Below, one piece after another: positions 35,206 to 48,700 of a DNA stretch of 64,000 nucleotides. The notes under the pieces were generated by a model. The model ran no database searches and was not told the DNA's origin. It was given only the letters and a program-made list of their open reading frames with translations. How positions within the stretch are numbered: the stretch's first letter is position 1; the number at the start of each line of letters is the position of its first letter. The position numbers and the translations under genes are program-made. This DNA comes from Gyrodactylus bullatarudis (Eukaryota; Platyhelminthes; Monogenea; Gyrodactylidea; Gyrodactylidae), in contig SSNU01000227.1 of assembly GCA_012064415.1 (NCBI GenBank), forward strand, positions 102,736 through 166,735, in the 5' to 3' direction.

Positions 35206-36876
35206 TCAGTCGACCTCTTCTATTGTTGGTCCTGAGTTTGAGTTTGAATCAACATCTGGATTATCACAAGCATTCATCTTTGCTCGTAATGCTTCGTCTT
35301 CTTCCTTGAACTTTTCAGCATCTTTGACCATTCGTTCGATCTCTTCCTTGGAGAGACGACCCTTATCATTAGAGATGGTTATTTTGTTAGTTTTTCCAGT
35401 TGACTTATCAGAAGCGGAAACATTCAGGATACCATTTGCGTCAATATCAAAGGTGACCTCAATCTGCGGAACTCCTCTTGGAGCAGGTGGAATTCCACTG
35501 AGATCGAATTTGCCCAGGAGATGATTTTCATTCGTCATGACACGCTCTCCTTCGAACACTTGGATAAGAACGCCAGGCTGATTATCGCTATAAGTAGAGA
35601 AGGTTTGTGTTTGTTTTGTAGGTATGGTGGTGTTCCGCTTAATGAGAGCAGTCATGACACCTCCTGCTGTTTCAATACCCAAAGAGAGTGGAACAACGTC
35701 AAGAAGAAGGACATCTTTAATCGTATCATCTTTGTCACCACTCAGAATAGCAGCCTGGACTGCAGCACCGTAGGCCACAGCCTCATCAGGATTTATAGAT
35801 TTGTTAAGTTCACGTCCGTTGAAAAAGTCTTGCAGTAGTTTTTGTACTTTAGGTATGCGGGTTGACCCACCAACTAGGACAATTTCGTTTATTTTGGTCT
35901 TGTCTAGTTTTGCGTCCTTGAGAGCTTTCTCAACAGGATCCAATGTGGCTCTGAACAGGTCTGCACACAGCTCCTCGAAACGAGCACGAGTGATGCTGGT
36001 GTAGAAATCGATGCCTTCAAAGAGAGAATCAATCTCCAAGTTGGCATTCGTACTTGAGCTCAGTGTTCGCTTCGCCCTCTCACAGGCAGTTCTAAGTCTT
36101 CTGACGGCTCGTTTGTTCTGACTAATGTCTTTCTTGTACTTGCGCTTGAATTCCTCCAAGAAATGGTTGACCATCCTGTTATCGAAATCTTCTCCGCCAA
36201 GATGAGTATCACCAGCTGTTGACTTGACTTCGAATATTCCGTCACTCAGATTCAAAACGGAAACATCGAAAGTGCCTCCACCCAAGTCGAAAATGAGAAT
36301 GTTTCTCTCAGAATTCTGCTGCTTGTCCAAGCCGTAGGCGATGGCTGCTGCTGTGGGCTCATTGATGATTCTCAAAACATTCAGGCCACTTATTGAGCCA
36401 GCATCTTTGGTTGCCTGTCTTTGGCTGTCATTGAAGTAGGCCGGTACGGTGATAACGGCGTTAGTTACTTTCTTGCCGAGGTATGCTTCAGCCGTTTCCT
36501 TCATCTTCACCAAGACCATGGATGAGATTTCTTCGGGGAAGAAGTCTTTCTCTTCACTCTTGTACTCGACTCGGATTTTAATTTTGCCATCAACTTCGAC
36601 AACCTTAAAAGGCCAGTGCTTCATGTCATTCTGGACAGAGGATTCGTTGAATTTTCTGCCAATGAGCCGTTTGGCATCAAAGACTGTATTTGAAGGGTTT
36701 CTAGCCTCCTGATTTTTAGCAGAGTCGCCAATCAGGCGCTCAGTTTCTGTGAAGGCGACATAGCTAGGAGTTGTCCTGTTTCCTTGATCATTGGCGATTA
36801 TCTCGACTTTGCCATGCTGAAAGACTCCCACACACGAGTAGGTTGTTCCAAGATCGATTCCGATTGCGTTAACCAT
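35206..36876 (-). CDS. Hsp70 lacking most of the lid
   Basis: Intronless, 556 aa. ATPase domain and substrate-binding beta domain are complete ([39 protein letters not shown]). After [19 protein letters not shown] the chain runs straight into a short Asn/Asp/Ser-rich segment ([15 protein letters not shown]) and EEVD, so about 80 lid residues (helices B-E) are absent and the frame stays open. Lidless Hsp70 would bind and release substrate faster but still recruit TPR co-chaperones. It is inverted relative to 17512-19425 and practically identical over about 1.1 kb, yet its flanks differ. Upstream 'tataaaaagagtatata' (minus strand, about 36938-36955) can serve as a TATA box; only a poor HSE (GAA...GAA near 37013-37026) is visible. 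Convergent with VIT-VWA A. Confidence 0.93.
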   Translation of the reverse strand: MVNAIGIDLGTTYSCVGVFQHGKVEIIANDQGNRTTPSYVAFTETERLIGDSAKNQEARNPSNTVFDAKRLIGRKFNESSVQNDMKHWPFKVVEVDGKIKIRVEYKSEEKDFFPEEISSMVLVKMKETAEAYLGKKVTNAVITVPAYFNDSQRQATKDAGSISGLNVLRIINEPTAAAIAYGLDKQQNSERNILIFDLGGGTFDVSVLNLSDGIFEVKSTAGDTHLGGEDFDNRMVNHFLEEFKRKYKKDISQNKRAVRRLRTACERAKRTLSSSTNANLEIDSLFEGIDFYTSITRARFEELCADLFRATLDPVEKALKDAKLDKTKINEIVLVGGSTRIPKVQKLLQDFFNGRELNKSINPDEAVAYGAAVQAAILSGDKDDTIKDVLLLDVVPLSLGIETAGGVMTALIKRNTTIPTKQTQTFSTYSDNQPGVLIQVFEGERVMTNENHLLGKFDLSGIPPAPRGVPQIEVTFDIDANGILNVSASDKSTGKTNKITISNDKGRLSKEEIERMVKDAEKFKEEDEALRAKMNACDNPDVDSNSNSGPTIEEVD

Positions 36877-38401
36877 TCTTAATTCTCAGGTATTAGAAAC
36901 TATTTTAAGCTAGAGGAAGTAGGTCTTTTGAATATATACTCTTTTTATAATAGATATTGAATCGTTAACATTTTTCATTACATTATCCAATGCCTTCTTA
37001 ATTCTAAATACCTAGAAGCTGTTAGAAATCAATATCGAAATTCAGAAGATCATCAGAGCATTGTATTTTGCTTTAAAAGTTATCATAAATTTTATAATTT
37101 CTATTCTGAATTTAATCTCATAATGATCGTTGCACTAGAATTTTTTCTAGCACGATATTGAAATTATAAATTTATTTATATCAAATTCAAGGGATATTTG
37201 ACCCATTTTTTAAATTAACAGAATAGAACTTGGTTTGATTCTGAGCTACGAATCTAAATGAAAAAATGCGTCTGTGCCTCTATGTTCAAATTGTTTCTTT
37301 ACTAAAAATTAGTAAAAGTAGATTTAATTGGAATATAACTGTTATAGAATTGAATATATATCTTGAATTTAAATATGTGTTTTATTTGTAAATAGATAAA
37401 CAAACGTTCACCTGGAGGAAACCTGGTTCAAACGGACCGAATGAAAATCCCGGGAAAATTAATTCAAATAATAACAATAACTCTTACTTTCCTAACACAG
37501 ATCAAAATCAAGTTAACAATCCTAAATAAATAAAGTTTATTGTGTTACTATTAGTTGTTATCAATAAATATATAACAATAACCAACCTATTTCTAATTTT
37601 TATTGAAGATTTCAGATTCCATTATGGAACAATTTTCCTATTGTTTCTTTACTAGCTTTCTTTACATGCTTAGGGATACCTCTGATTAGAAGACTTTGTT
37701 AACATAATAGACTATTATTAATAGTGGATAAAAGGTTTTCTATGATATAGCCTCATTGATGTTAATGGTAGTTATAGCCACTCTAAGAAAAAATTGAATT
37801 AATCTTTAACGGGCAGTAGTAGCCGTATAAGAAATTTTGGAAAAAAAAAATAGCATCACCAGAATCAACAGGAAAATCTTATGTACATATCAAAAATTCA
37901 GCAAATTTTTTTGCACAGTGCAAGGTAAAATGTGTGATTTCTCCTCATCGAGTTACGCAAAATAAAAGACTAGCACTTATCCCTTGTCACTAGAATAAAA
38001 TTGGCTGAGATCAAGCAGTTCATAAAAAAAAATAATTGCTCCAAGTTATTCAACCATTTTCACAAATCATCATATACAAAAACTATCGTCCATGATCATA
38101 ATCAACATGATTTCTTATTGAATGATAGAAATTAGTTATAAATAATTTCATGAATTTCGTCCTATATAAAAAATTGTTTTGTTGTCATTTGGATCCTACT
38201 TGTGAAATCTATAAAATCACCAACTTCCAGGGAGAGACGCTAAATGAACTATTCATCAGATAATTAATTGAAAGAAGTGTTACATCAGAGGGGAAAAATA
38301 TTTATTGAAAATTAGCTCTCTTATTTAGAATGAAAAGAAAAATAAAATCTCATAAAGAGTGAAACATGTGTAAAAGTTGAAAAGCAATTCAAATTTTAGC
38401 A
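36877..38401. other. Intergenic stretch between Hsp70 and SCaMC
   Basis: Promoter side of the lidless Hsp70 and 3' side of the carrier gene. It is AT-rich and contains only one possible exon (37396-37529). Confidence 0.5.
37396..37529 (+). CDS. Orphan terminal exon, unknown protein
   Basis: After 'tttgtaaatag' a phase-1 frame encodes KQTFTWRKPGSNGPNENPGK, then an Asn-rich tail (NSNNNNNSYFPNTDQNQ) to a stop followed at once by 'ataaataaag'. GC content rises within it. No upstream exon on this strand was found after VIT-VWA A ends at 34993. It could be an alternative 3' exon of that gene (same phase), part of an unrecognised gene, or chance. Confidence 0.3.
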
Positions 38402-41400
38402 TTAAAAGTCATAATCTGCAAGTTTTTTCTTGGTAAATTCGTATGTTGAATAGGAAATGCCGACAGCTGGTAATACTTTTAGCATGTTTGGTCCAAGGCC
38501 ACGATAGAGTCCTGTTGGACCTTCCTTCTTCAAAATTTCTCCTAAAAGTTTGGTTACTCCAATCTAGAAAGTTTTTTCAATCAATATAAATAAATCCATC
38601 TTGAATTTTTGATCAGATTTTATCTTTTTGATTTAAATTTCTTACTCTGAAATGCTTTTTATTCTGTTCGAGTATTATTTTCTCTCTGCAATTAACTAAC
38701 TTTTTCTTTAGTCTTGCTGACCTGAAGTCGAGTTTTGGCTAATGCCAAAGGATAAGTGAAAATTTGAGCACAAATCGAAGACATTGGACCAGCTACAAGA
38801 GCTACATATGATGATGCATTTGGATTATTTTCCAGTTGACTGTGAAAGGTTTTCTTGATGCCCTTTTGAAATGTTTCATACATGGCAAAATCAATACCGG
38901 CGTAAGGTAAAATTCCCATCATATTTGGAACATAACCACGGTAAAAGACACGCCAACCGTATTCACGATATAGTTTTCGGACACAGTCAAATGAGCTTGA
39001 ATACTCGCCAGTACTTCGAATGCACATTCTAGTTTTTATTACCTGAATAAAATATATACTCGTAATATTAAATCAGTCAATGCTTGTAAATACATTTTAA
39101 TTCATTGAAGTTTGAACTGTGGGTTTAAAAATCGAGTATTTTCGACATATGCCTTATTGAAAAAATTATTGTTAAAATTTCATAATTCAGTTTCTAATAA
39201 AGCTTAAATCTGGAATTATCTACTACTATCAAAGTCTGTTGGATATCATAGATTAGGTTTTAAGAAATTTGTACTATTACTCTGTTACTGTTGGAGTAGT
39301 GAAAATAAATCAATTCAACAACATGTCAGAGTTATAAGAGAAAATTCGATCAATAGAATTTTTTTTGAGAACTCCAATATTTTAGCCTCGAGATGACACA
39401 ATGTTATAAAAAGTTTTGAAATAATCTGTGGGCATATGTATCTGGATGATGTTTAAGAGAAATAAACTCACAGTAAGCAATTATAAGGATCAAATACTTT
39501 TTACTTTCGATAAATCTTGAATTCAGTGATAATTCGAAGAGTTTACTCTATCTTCACAGTAGATTGGGTCTTGATTGTTTTTCATCAAAAAATCAATTCT
39601 AATTATCATTTTGCTGAGTAATGTCTTGCATTTTGTAGGTAGAAAACGAAAATAGATTCTGGGTGAGCTCTTTATTTTCGTCGGTTCCCATCAGACCCTA
39701 CAGCGACATGTATTTTTACACAGAATATTATTCAATGAAATGCGAAAAGTTCTTTTGGGCCAATCAGAGGATTTATTTATAACCGGATGGAGGGTGAAGG
39801 GGCTAGTTGGATAGACTTCTGACTGTTGTTGTTACACCTTTCTATCTCTTTTTGAAAAATGCTTCTATTCCTCTAGACCCCTTGGAGATAGTTTTTCGAC
39901 TCTTCCGTTCTGATTGGTCCAAAAGAACTTTTCGCATTTCATTGAATAATATTCTGTGTAAATATACATTTCGGTGTAGGGTCTGATGAGAACCGACAAA
40001 AATAAAGAGTTCATATTCACCCAGAATCTATTTTCGTTTTCTACCTACAAAATGCAAGACATTACTCAGCAAAATGATAATATATTCGCGGAAATCAGGA
40101 ATCTCAAGCAAGTCAATTCTAATTATATTGTCTTGGTTTCAAGTAAACTTTTGAATAATGAAGAAATCCCAATTGATCAGGATCCAGAAGAGGACTCAGA
40201 AAAAATATTTATTTCCATCATAAACTCATAGATTATTGGATTTTTGAATTCTTATTCAGAAATTATATGAAATTTTCAAAAAGTTGATTCTATTCAAAGT
40301 TCCAGTGCACTGGAAAAGTGTTTTAGAAAACATTGAAGGATCTTTTAAAAGAATTTTAGCTCGAAAATTCTAATTTGATAAATATCATTTGAAAACTGAG
40401 AGAAAAATGTGTACCAATTTTTTTCAGTCGAATCATTTCTTTAAAAAAATTTGTTGGTATTGATCAAGAATTTAGACTATGACAATACATTTGTGATTTC
40501 TCTTTTAATTTTGGAAATGGTTAATCACATGGCCATATTTCTTGACAGTATTCGAGCATCTTCGAACGCATACAAATTAACTTTTTCAGGGCAGTCAATT
40601 TGTCTGTTTTCCTAGGATATGGTTGAATTTTAACCTGATTTTTGTACAAACTTTTCTGATAGAAATATCAATTCTAAGCATTATTTTCTATTCAATCTTA
40701 TTTTAAAAAGGCTTCTTCTTCTTTATGGTATTTATGTTTAAACTCTTATTATATGATCCCTAAAATCTTGTATTACTTGTTCATCAAATAGGTTATTAAC
40801 CTTGTTACATCAAAAATATTAGTCTTTTCATAAAAAGACGCATAACAGTAAAATTCATTGTTCTATGATTTCTGTGAAAGATTATAGGAAAAATGAGCAA
40901 TATCATAACGAGGAATGATTTTCTCTCTTCAAACATACAGAACATTATCGAGTATTAAATTCCCTGAGAATAGTAGCTATTATCGGGAGTTGTTAGGAGA
41001 TGAACACTGTTCAATCTTCTTCAAATACAGTACTTGTATATTCAGAGTCAAAATATTAAATTCCTTTAAAACTTTAAGTAAAATTAAATCTTGAAAATAA
41101 TTATCTTTGTGTAAAACATTGCTAACGATAAAGGATGCATAACAGAAAGGAACCTATCTTTTGGGGTAGACATTGGAAATTTCTCCCAACAATTTTTCAA
41201 TTTTTGTATGATTTAAAAAAATTAATAATTGATCAGACTGAAAAGTTATTGAATTAAATTAAACTTACCTCCATAGGATAAATAATTGATTGCGAGGTTG
41301 CACCTGCAAGTGCTCCAGCAACAAATTTTTCTCCCAATGAAACATTCGGATTCAAACTGGTTCTTGACTCTCGGTTCAACAAAAGTCTTTTGTACTCTTC

Positions 41401-42493
41401 ATAGAAAAGAAAACGCAGAGCAGATTCAGGTCCTATCTTGAGACAGTTTATAAAGTTTCCACGCCACAGTGAACTATAGCCGCCCTCCCTTAGCATGATT
41501 GAGAAAGATTTCATTAGACCTTGGGAGGCAGCTTCGATTCCTCTAGCTTGCCATATTGTCTTTACTCTGTCTAGGGGAGCAGTTAAGGTTCGTGAAAAAG
41601 CTCCAGCAACACCTGAAATATATTTTTATAAAAATTTAGTCAGTCAAGATGCTGAGAAGCTACGTTGAGAATGACTAATTTTTATTGAATTGGCTAAATC
41701 AATAATATTGCATCAATGATATTGAAGGCTAAGGAACTGAATCAGCTGAAAGAATCATGAATGCACATGATACCGAGTTTTATTCAAAGCATTTTAATTT
41801 ATGTTACTAGTTTAATCGAAATCATGCTAGAATAATATTATAATATCAAAATAAAAAATGTCAAAGAAACTATACTACAGTAAGATCAGATTACAGTTAT
41901 AATAAATTTTCTGATAACTCACCTCCAGCAATAAGAGTTTTGAGTGGCTTAGATTTCTTTTTATCCTCATCAGTGAAATCAGGTACAGTGTAACTAAATT
42001 CACCAATATCAAATTTGTAGGATTTCTTGATAAAAGATAACATATCCTTGAGATTATTGGATCCGGAAAGTAGGAGAAAATCTCTCCATTCCTCGTAGCT
42101 CAAATTTAATGATCCATCTTTGTCAACCCGTTGAATTAGTTTATTAGCGTATTCCTTTGGGACTTTGACACCAAGATCCTCAAAGGATGACATGAGTTCA
42201 TCAGCATCAATGACCTTATCGTTGTTACGATCAATTTGTTTAAAAGCCAGTTTCAAGGTTGCTTCAGCTGACTGGACATATTCTACAAACTCGTTAAGAC
42301 TAATTTGGTCTGAGTTCTTCATAACTACTTTTGTTCTTTCATTAATACGATCTTGTGAATCTTTTGATATGTGTTTCTTTAATTCATCAATACTAATTTT
42401 TCCATTTTTATCAACATCAAGTTTGCTGTATAGTTCTGCTAGTCGTTTACGATCATCACTGTCAAATAGATTTTCAGAATCTTTTCTAGTCAT
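38402..42493 (-). CDS. Calcium-dependent mitochondrial ATP-Mg/Pi carrier (SCaMC, SLC25A23/24/25 type)
   Basis: Four exons: 41923-42493, 41269-41612, 38701-39042, 38402-38563; phases close, 472 aa, the usual SCaMC length. The N-terminal 165 residues carry EF-hands ([39 protein letters not shown]). Three solute-carrier repeats follow with the signatures PLDRVKT, PMEVIKTRM and [10 protein letters not shown], and repeats such as [20 protein letters not shown] and [20 protein letters not shown]. The third signature has Ala in place of the acidic residue, as often in this family. It exchanges ATP-Mg for phosphate across the inner mitochondrial membrane in response to cytosolic calcium. A weaker alternative donor (CAG/gtcagc, inside exon 3) would remove VSKTKEK. 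The 2.2 kb middle intron holds an inverted repeat. Confidence 0.93.
39604..40079. repeat. Inverted-repeat element in the SCaMC intron
   Basis: The left arm 39604-39768 is the reverse complement of 39911-40079, with few mismatches and a small indel; the spacer is about 140 nt. Outer ends read 'atcattttgctgagtaatgt'. It has no coding content and is probably a nonautonomous foldback element. Confidence 0.8.
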
Positions 42494-42778
42494 ATTGAAT
42501 TAGCTAAGAACTTAAAAATCTTTCCAAAAATGAAAAATAACTGTAAATATTTCAATAATTATGAGGAATTATTTAATATCACAATTGGATTTGAAAAGAA
42601 GGATTTAAATAAAGGTCCTTCGATTAGAGTATTTTAGAAAACTCTAATTTAATTCTTTAACTTTCAAACTTGTAAAATGAAAGAAATAAAACACAAGTTT
42701 TTAATAGGCCATGATATGAATTCTGAGAAACAAATTAGGCGTCGTTTTAAAAAAATAATTTCAAACGTCTATTAAAAC

Positions 42779-45700
42779 ATGTCTTCTTGCATTACCTTTA
42801 GAAGTAAAGATGACTACGAATTCTACGAAAGTGTTCTGAAAGATATTGATGTCAAGATTGAGGCTCATTCAGCTATTCTGAATGTTGAATCTGTACTAAA
42901 ATATGAAAACAAATACGAAAAACTCCTGGAAGCTGACTTTGAATTTCCTTTTATCGCCTCAGCATCAATTTATCATTTTGAAATGAAAACTAAGGATAAA
43001 TCTTTAGTTGCTGAATGCAGAGGTAAAGAAGAGGTTTGTTGATTTACATTATTACATTATCATCATTCAATGTTGAATTTTAAAAATACGATAAAATCAA
43101 ATCTCTTTAAGAGATTGGTACATCCATTTGTTTAATTTTTCTCTCTTTTCATTAGGCAAAAGAAACTTATGATAAAGCGGTAGAAGATGGCCATACTGCT
43201 GCTTACTCATACGAGAGTCCGGAAATGTCAGATGTTTTTCGCATAAGCCTTGGAAATATTCCTCCCAAGTCCGAAATTTTGATCAAAATTTGTTTCACAA
43301 TGATGGCAGAAACATCATACATTCAAAAAGAGAATGGTTTTGTCAATAGGGAAGTTGTTTTTGTACTTCCCCAAGTTCTTCATCCAAGATATAATCCAAA
43401 TCCGGAAAACACTGTTTACAACATGAATGCAGTATATGCTGTTCAGAATAAATACAAATTCTCTTTCAAGGGAGATTTAAACATGGATCGTGAAATTGAA
43501 GAAGTTAAATGTACCGGCATGAAAATTAAGACTGAATCTATTGAAGGTGACAAGAAGAGATCAAGAGTTAACCTCGATGAAGAATTTGACTACCAACATG
43601 ATGTTGAATTGCGTGTGATTTTGAAAGAAGAAACCAAAGATGCTGGCACATTCAAAATGTTTGTTGAAGAAGGCAAAGAGAATGCTGGTTCTTGTCTGAG
43701 CAAGCCTTGTGTAGCAGCTGTATTTGTTCCTCCTGTTCTAGATAATGTTAAAGAGACAAGGAATGAATTCATATTTGTTATTGATAGATCCGGTTCAATG
43801 GACGGTCCAAATATTGAATCGGCCAAAGAAAGTCTGTTATTGTTCCTTAGAAGTCTACCAAAAGATTCTAGGATGGGAATCATTGGATTTGGTTCAAGTT
43901 ATTCTTCTCTCTTTGATAAGTAAGTTGGCATTTGTGTGTAAATTGTATTCACAAGGTTGCATGATGTCTGGGTGGGTATCGATTTTTCAAGCCTTACCTT
44001 CTATTGATATTGCATCACATAATGATCTTTGAATCTTGTAAAGATTTTACTCATTCCAAGGCAAACATGAAAATAGTTCTCAACCAGCTTAGGTTTTGAA
44101 AGATGAAAAGATCGGTTTTGTATTACTATCAAGGTTTTCTTTAGATTCAATAGTTTATATATTAAAATAAAGAGATATTGACAAAAAATGTATATATGGG
44201 TAGGCTAATTGACAAAAAGTGTATAGTGTTTTCACAAATTCAATAGATGTATACGGTCTATTATCACATGTCAAATAGTTTTTTTCACAAAATGTATTGG
44301 TGTGTTTGAGATTTTCAAAACATTAATAGGTATTTTCAATTAATGTATACTTTGTAGAGGTTTTTACAAAACTTAAATAGGTTTTTACAATTATTGTATA
44401 CATTTTGGAGGTATTTACTAAAAATGAATAGGTTTTTCCTACATCATACTCCTCCCTCCTAAAAAAACCGAAATAGATTTAAAAGGTTTTCCATTTGCGA
44501 AATAGCTATAGAGCTTACTTAAATAATACCTGAAAAGATTTCAATGCATTATTTCAATGGGAAATTGACATAAAATGTATAAATAGGTAGAAAGTGGAGT
44601 ATGATGTAGGAAAAACCTATTCATTTTTAGTAAATATCCCCAAAATGTATACAATAATTGTAAAAACCTCCACAAAGTATACATTAATTGAAAATACCTG
44701 TTAATGTTTTGAAAATCTCGAACACACCAATACATTTTGTGAAAAAAACTATTTGACATTTGATAATAGACCGTATATATCTATTGAATTTGTGAAAACA
44801 CTATACACTTTTTATCAATTAGCCTACCCATATATACATATTTTGTCAATATCCCTAAAATAAAATAGAAATTCTCAACTCGTCACTGAAAATATTTTTA
44901 AAATTTTAGACCAGTGGACTTGACAGAAGAAAACATGAATAGAGCTCTTGATTACCAGAAAAATATGAAAGCTGACATGGGAGGTACAGAAATGTTTAAC
45001 GCTTTGAAACATGCCTTTGAGACGTCAGTTTCTGCACCTGGCTGGCAAAAACAAATTATCCTAATTACTGATGGAGATATTTACAATTCGAATGAAGTGA
45101 AGAGTCTTGTTGCTCAACATGAAATGGACGGAAGAATATTCGCCATTGGTCTAGGCGATGGTGTTAGCACCTCGTTAGTTAGTGGTCTGGCTGAAGCCAG
45201 TCATGGAAAGGCAAGATTTGCTAGAGAACCGTAAGTTCAATTACTATACTTGTTCTTGTAATTTACCAATTGTTTCAGTAAACAAATAATTCTATTAATA
45301 ATATTTATTTTTGTACTTTTTATTAAGCTTTTCACTTGATAATTAATTCATGTTTTTCATTAGGGTTTTTGGTGACGAGAGATAAGGGCTCAAGTCTTTT
45401 AGTATCTCTGATTGGATGCGGAGAAGTCACACATCTTACCTTAGAGATAAGACTCAGCGTGTATCTAATTTAGTAAAGAATCAATCCAAACATGTATGGC
45501 AGGCATAGACGCGTTTCGTCTCTATTGAGAATCTTAAGTATACAATTGAAAGCATAGAAAAAAAACAAATAATTCTGTTCTCTGTTCCCACTGATAATTT
45601 ATTTGGATTTTTAGAAAAAAAGTCCAGAAAATCTCCTGAAGTGCTAACCAAATTGAGAATCTTTCGGGGGTTTTTATAACTGGAATAAATTTGAAAAAAT

Positions 45701-48700
45701 ATTTACTTCTACTGTTGCTTATAGAAATTTTACAATTCTAGATCTCAGCTCAGAAGAGCGGTCATGGAAATTCTTAAATTGGCTGTACAACCGAGAGCTA
45801 GTGATGTCGAGATTACTTGGAACTTCAGCACTAATCGTAAAGTCAACATGCTTCAGATTCCATCTAAAATTCGGAGTGTTTATGCTGATGATCCCATCGT
45901 GATCTATGGAATTTTCGATGGTCGTAAGTATTAAACCGTTTCATTATTAAAGTTTTCTTATTGCTTAAAATTCTCCCAACTTTTAGCATTGAATGAATTT
46001 CGCGGTGTCGCCGTTTTAAAATACAAAATGAATGGAGAATCATTCAAAATTACAGAACAATTCAGTCCCGAGAATGCTTTCAAAACAACTAACGAAAATA
46101 AACCCCTTCATAGAATTGCTTGCAAGGCCCAAATTAACGAATTAAACATTGATCGTCTCCGCTTGAAGAAGGAAGACAAAAATAAGGATAGTCTCAAAGA
46201 AATTGAAGAAAAAATGAAATTAATTTCAATTGATTGTAACGTTATCAGTAGTGTTACTGCCTTCATTTGCGTTGACCCAGACGTCCAGAAGAAAGGTAAA
46301 CACATAAAACAAATGAAATTATCAACATTAATGAAAACAATTTCAAGGGCTAATAAAATTTATTAATTTCAGACTTGGAAACTGTCAAAGTTATCTCTCA
46401 ACCAACTATCGGAGGTAAGTTCAAACTATCTTTTGAGAAAAAAAAACATTTTAATAAACGAGCTTTCATTGGATAGGGCCCTCTCAATTCATGGCATGCT
46501 GTAAGTTTCTTTTCAATAAATGATTTAAAACTTTTTTATAGACGTCACATTTAAATTTCGCATTGCTATCTGTTTTCAAGATGTAAACTTGGCAAGAAAA
46601 AATTTCTTTTTACCATCAAAACAACAAATTGGCTATATTTCAGTCTTTCGAAATCTAAAGAAATTCTAACCTCTTTAGTATTATTTACAAATAATTTAAA
46701 TTACCCGTAGCTTTTTGGCTATTTATTAGCTATATAAAAATTAATTTTATTTGAAAATACATTAATCAAGGGTAATTTTTCAGGTGCTCCACCACCAATG
46801 GCATTTTGTAAAGGTGATTTTGCCATTTTATATATTGAAATCTCATAATTAATTTTCAAAATTTTTCTTCAGCAGCTAGATGTAAGTTGAACACAAATAG
46901 ACATAAATTATAATTTATTCATCAAAAAACAAATAAACTCAATTTTGATCCAATTTATCAAAGAAAAAAACAAGAATATATGCATCAAAGTTGTATGTAT
47001 CAATTTTTTTAGCATGTGCAAGAAAATTTGAACGTTTTTGGCCTATTTCCAAACTGATTCTAGACTCATTCAGTTCAGATAGCTTATTATTGATTTTTTT
47101 CTTAAAAGTTCTGTGTTACAAATAATCAAATCGTAATTTTTTAGGTGCTCCTCAATGTGAGTCTTGCTATTTCATGTTAAGATAATTAAAAAATATCTTT
47201 TCTTTAGCATTGAGCTGTAAGTTGGAAATGCATCATTAAATTTATCATCAGGTATTTTAATATTTTGATGCTTTGGCGTTATAATGGATTCTAGAGATTT
47301 TTACTGCTATTAAATTCTCTTAAGTACCTAATTGAAATAAGGTTACTCATCAGATGAATGACAGAGTCTACCTATGCAATGCATTTATTGATAAGTAATA
47401 CTTACCACTGGTAAGTTACCAGGGGTGAGGGATTCACACTAAAATTTGTATACTTATATAGATCCTGGCACATATAGATAGATCTTGAGACACAAAATCA
47501 AATTGTGATAGGGTTTGCCATTATTAAATCAAGTTTAATTAGTAAAAATCCAAAAATATTGCTTATTTCTCATTAAATATTCTCACTTTTCACAGATTGC
47601 ATGGGTAAGAAGATCAAAATTCTATTTATTTTGATAATTTATTTTCAAATTTTCTCTAGATTTCTGTGATTCTGGCCCAGTGAAGGAATCCCTGAATCTG
47701 TTGGTCTGTGATGAAGAGGAAAGGGTCGAAGAGGAAGTTACCATAACGAAGGATCCCTTTGTTTCCTTAGTTGAACTACAAAATTTCGATGGAACATGGA
47801 CTTCTAAAAACTCAATTATTAACATAATCAATAAGATTATTGAACCGAAATTATACTCGGATATCCTTGCCAAGAAGCCAACTGGTGGTAAGATTTTCTC
47901 TAATCCAATAGCAATAAGTTTGTCATCAGCAATTTTTCGTTAATTTTTGAATTATGCAATGGCAAATAAAATAATGAAAGATAATTCACTTTCGAACAAC
48001 ATCAGAAAATTATCTACCTTAGGGGACCACTCTTCCTTAGCAAATTTATATTATTAATTTACCATTTGGTCAAAACTTAGCTTAAAAAACTATCGCATGT
48101 TTAATTATTTTTCTTCTTATCGTGAAAGTGGGCAAATTCTAAAAAATCTTGATCAAATTCGACTTTTTGATGAAAAAAATGAGAATTTTGTAAAAATCAT
48201 AAATTCCCATCTTCATATCATATATAAATTAGGATGAGTCGATTTTTTTTCGAAAATTTGGAAGAGGCAAAATATGATAAAGCGTTGAAAAATATTTAAA
48301 ATGGCATGGGGGGTAAAAATTTTTTTTATCAATTCTTTTTGCGTTAGAAAATTTCCCACCACGAAAATAGCAGAAAAAATTAAAACGTTTTTTATTTTTA
48401 TTTTGTATTTTTTCCCTTTCTAACTACAAAATTATCAATAGGCATAATTCGTTTGTTAATAATTATTAACTGTATTATAATACAGTATTTTTATATGATT
48501 TAAAAAATTTTCTATATTATAATAATAGAATAGTAATATCAATTATTTTCATTTATAGTGGAAAATGATACCTGGATTACTATGACGATTTTAGTCATCT
48601 TTGAAAAGAAGTTCAATGATAAAAAAATCGAATGGGAAATGATCCATGATAATAGTATGGATGCCCTCAAGAAGAAGGTTAGCCACGAAAAACTTGGAGA

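Noticed and set aside
39986..40231. 81-aa open frame
   Set aside because: Begins inside an inverted-repeat arm and has no family resemblance.
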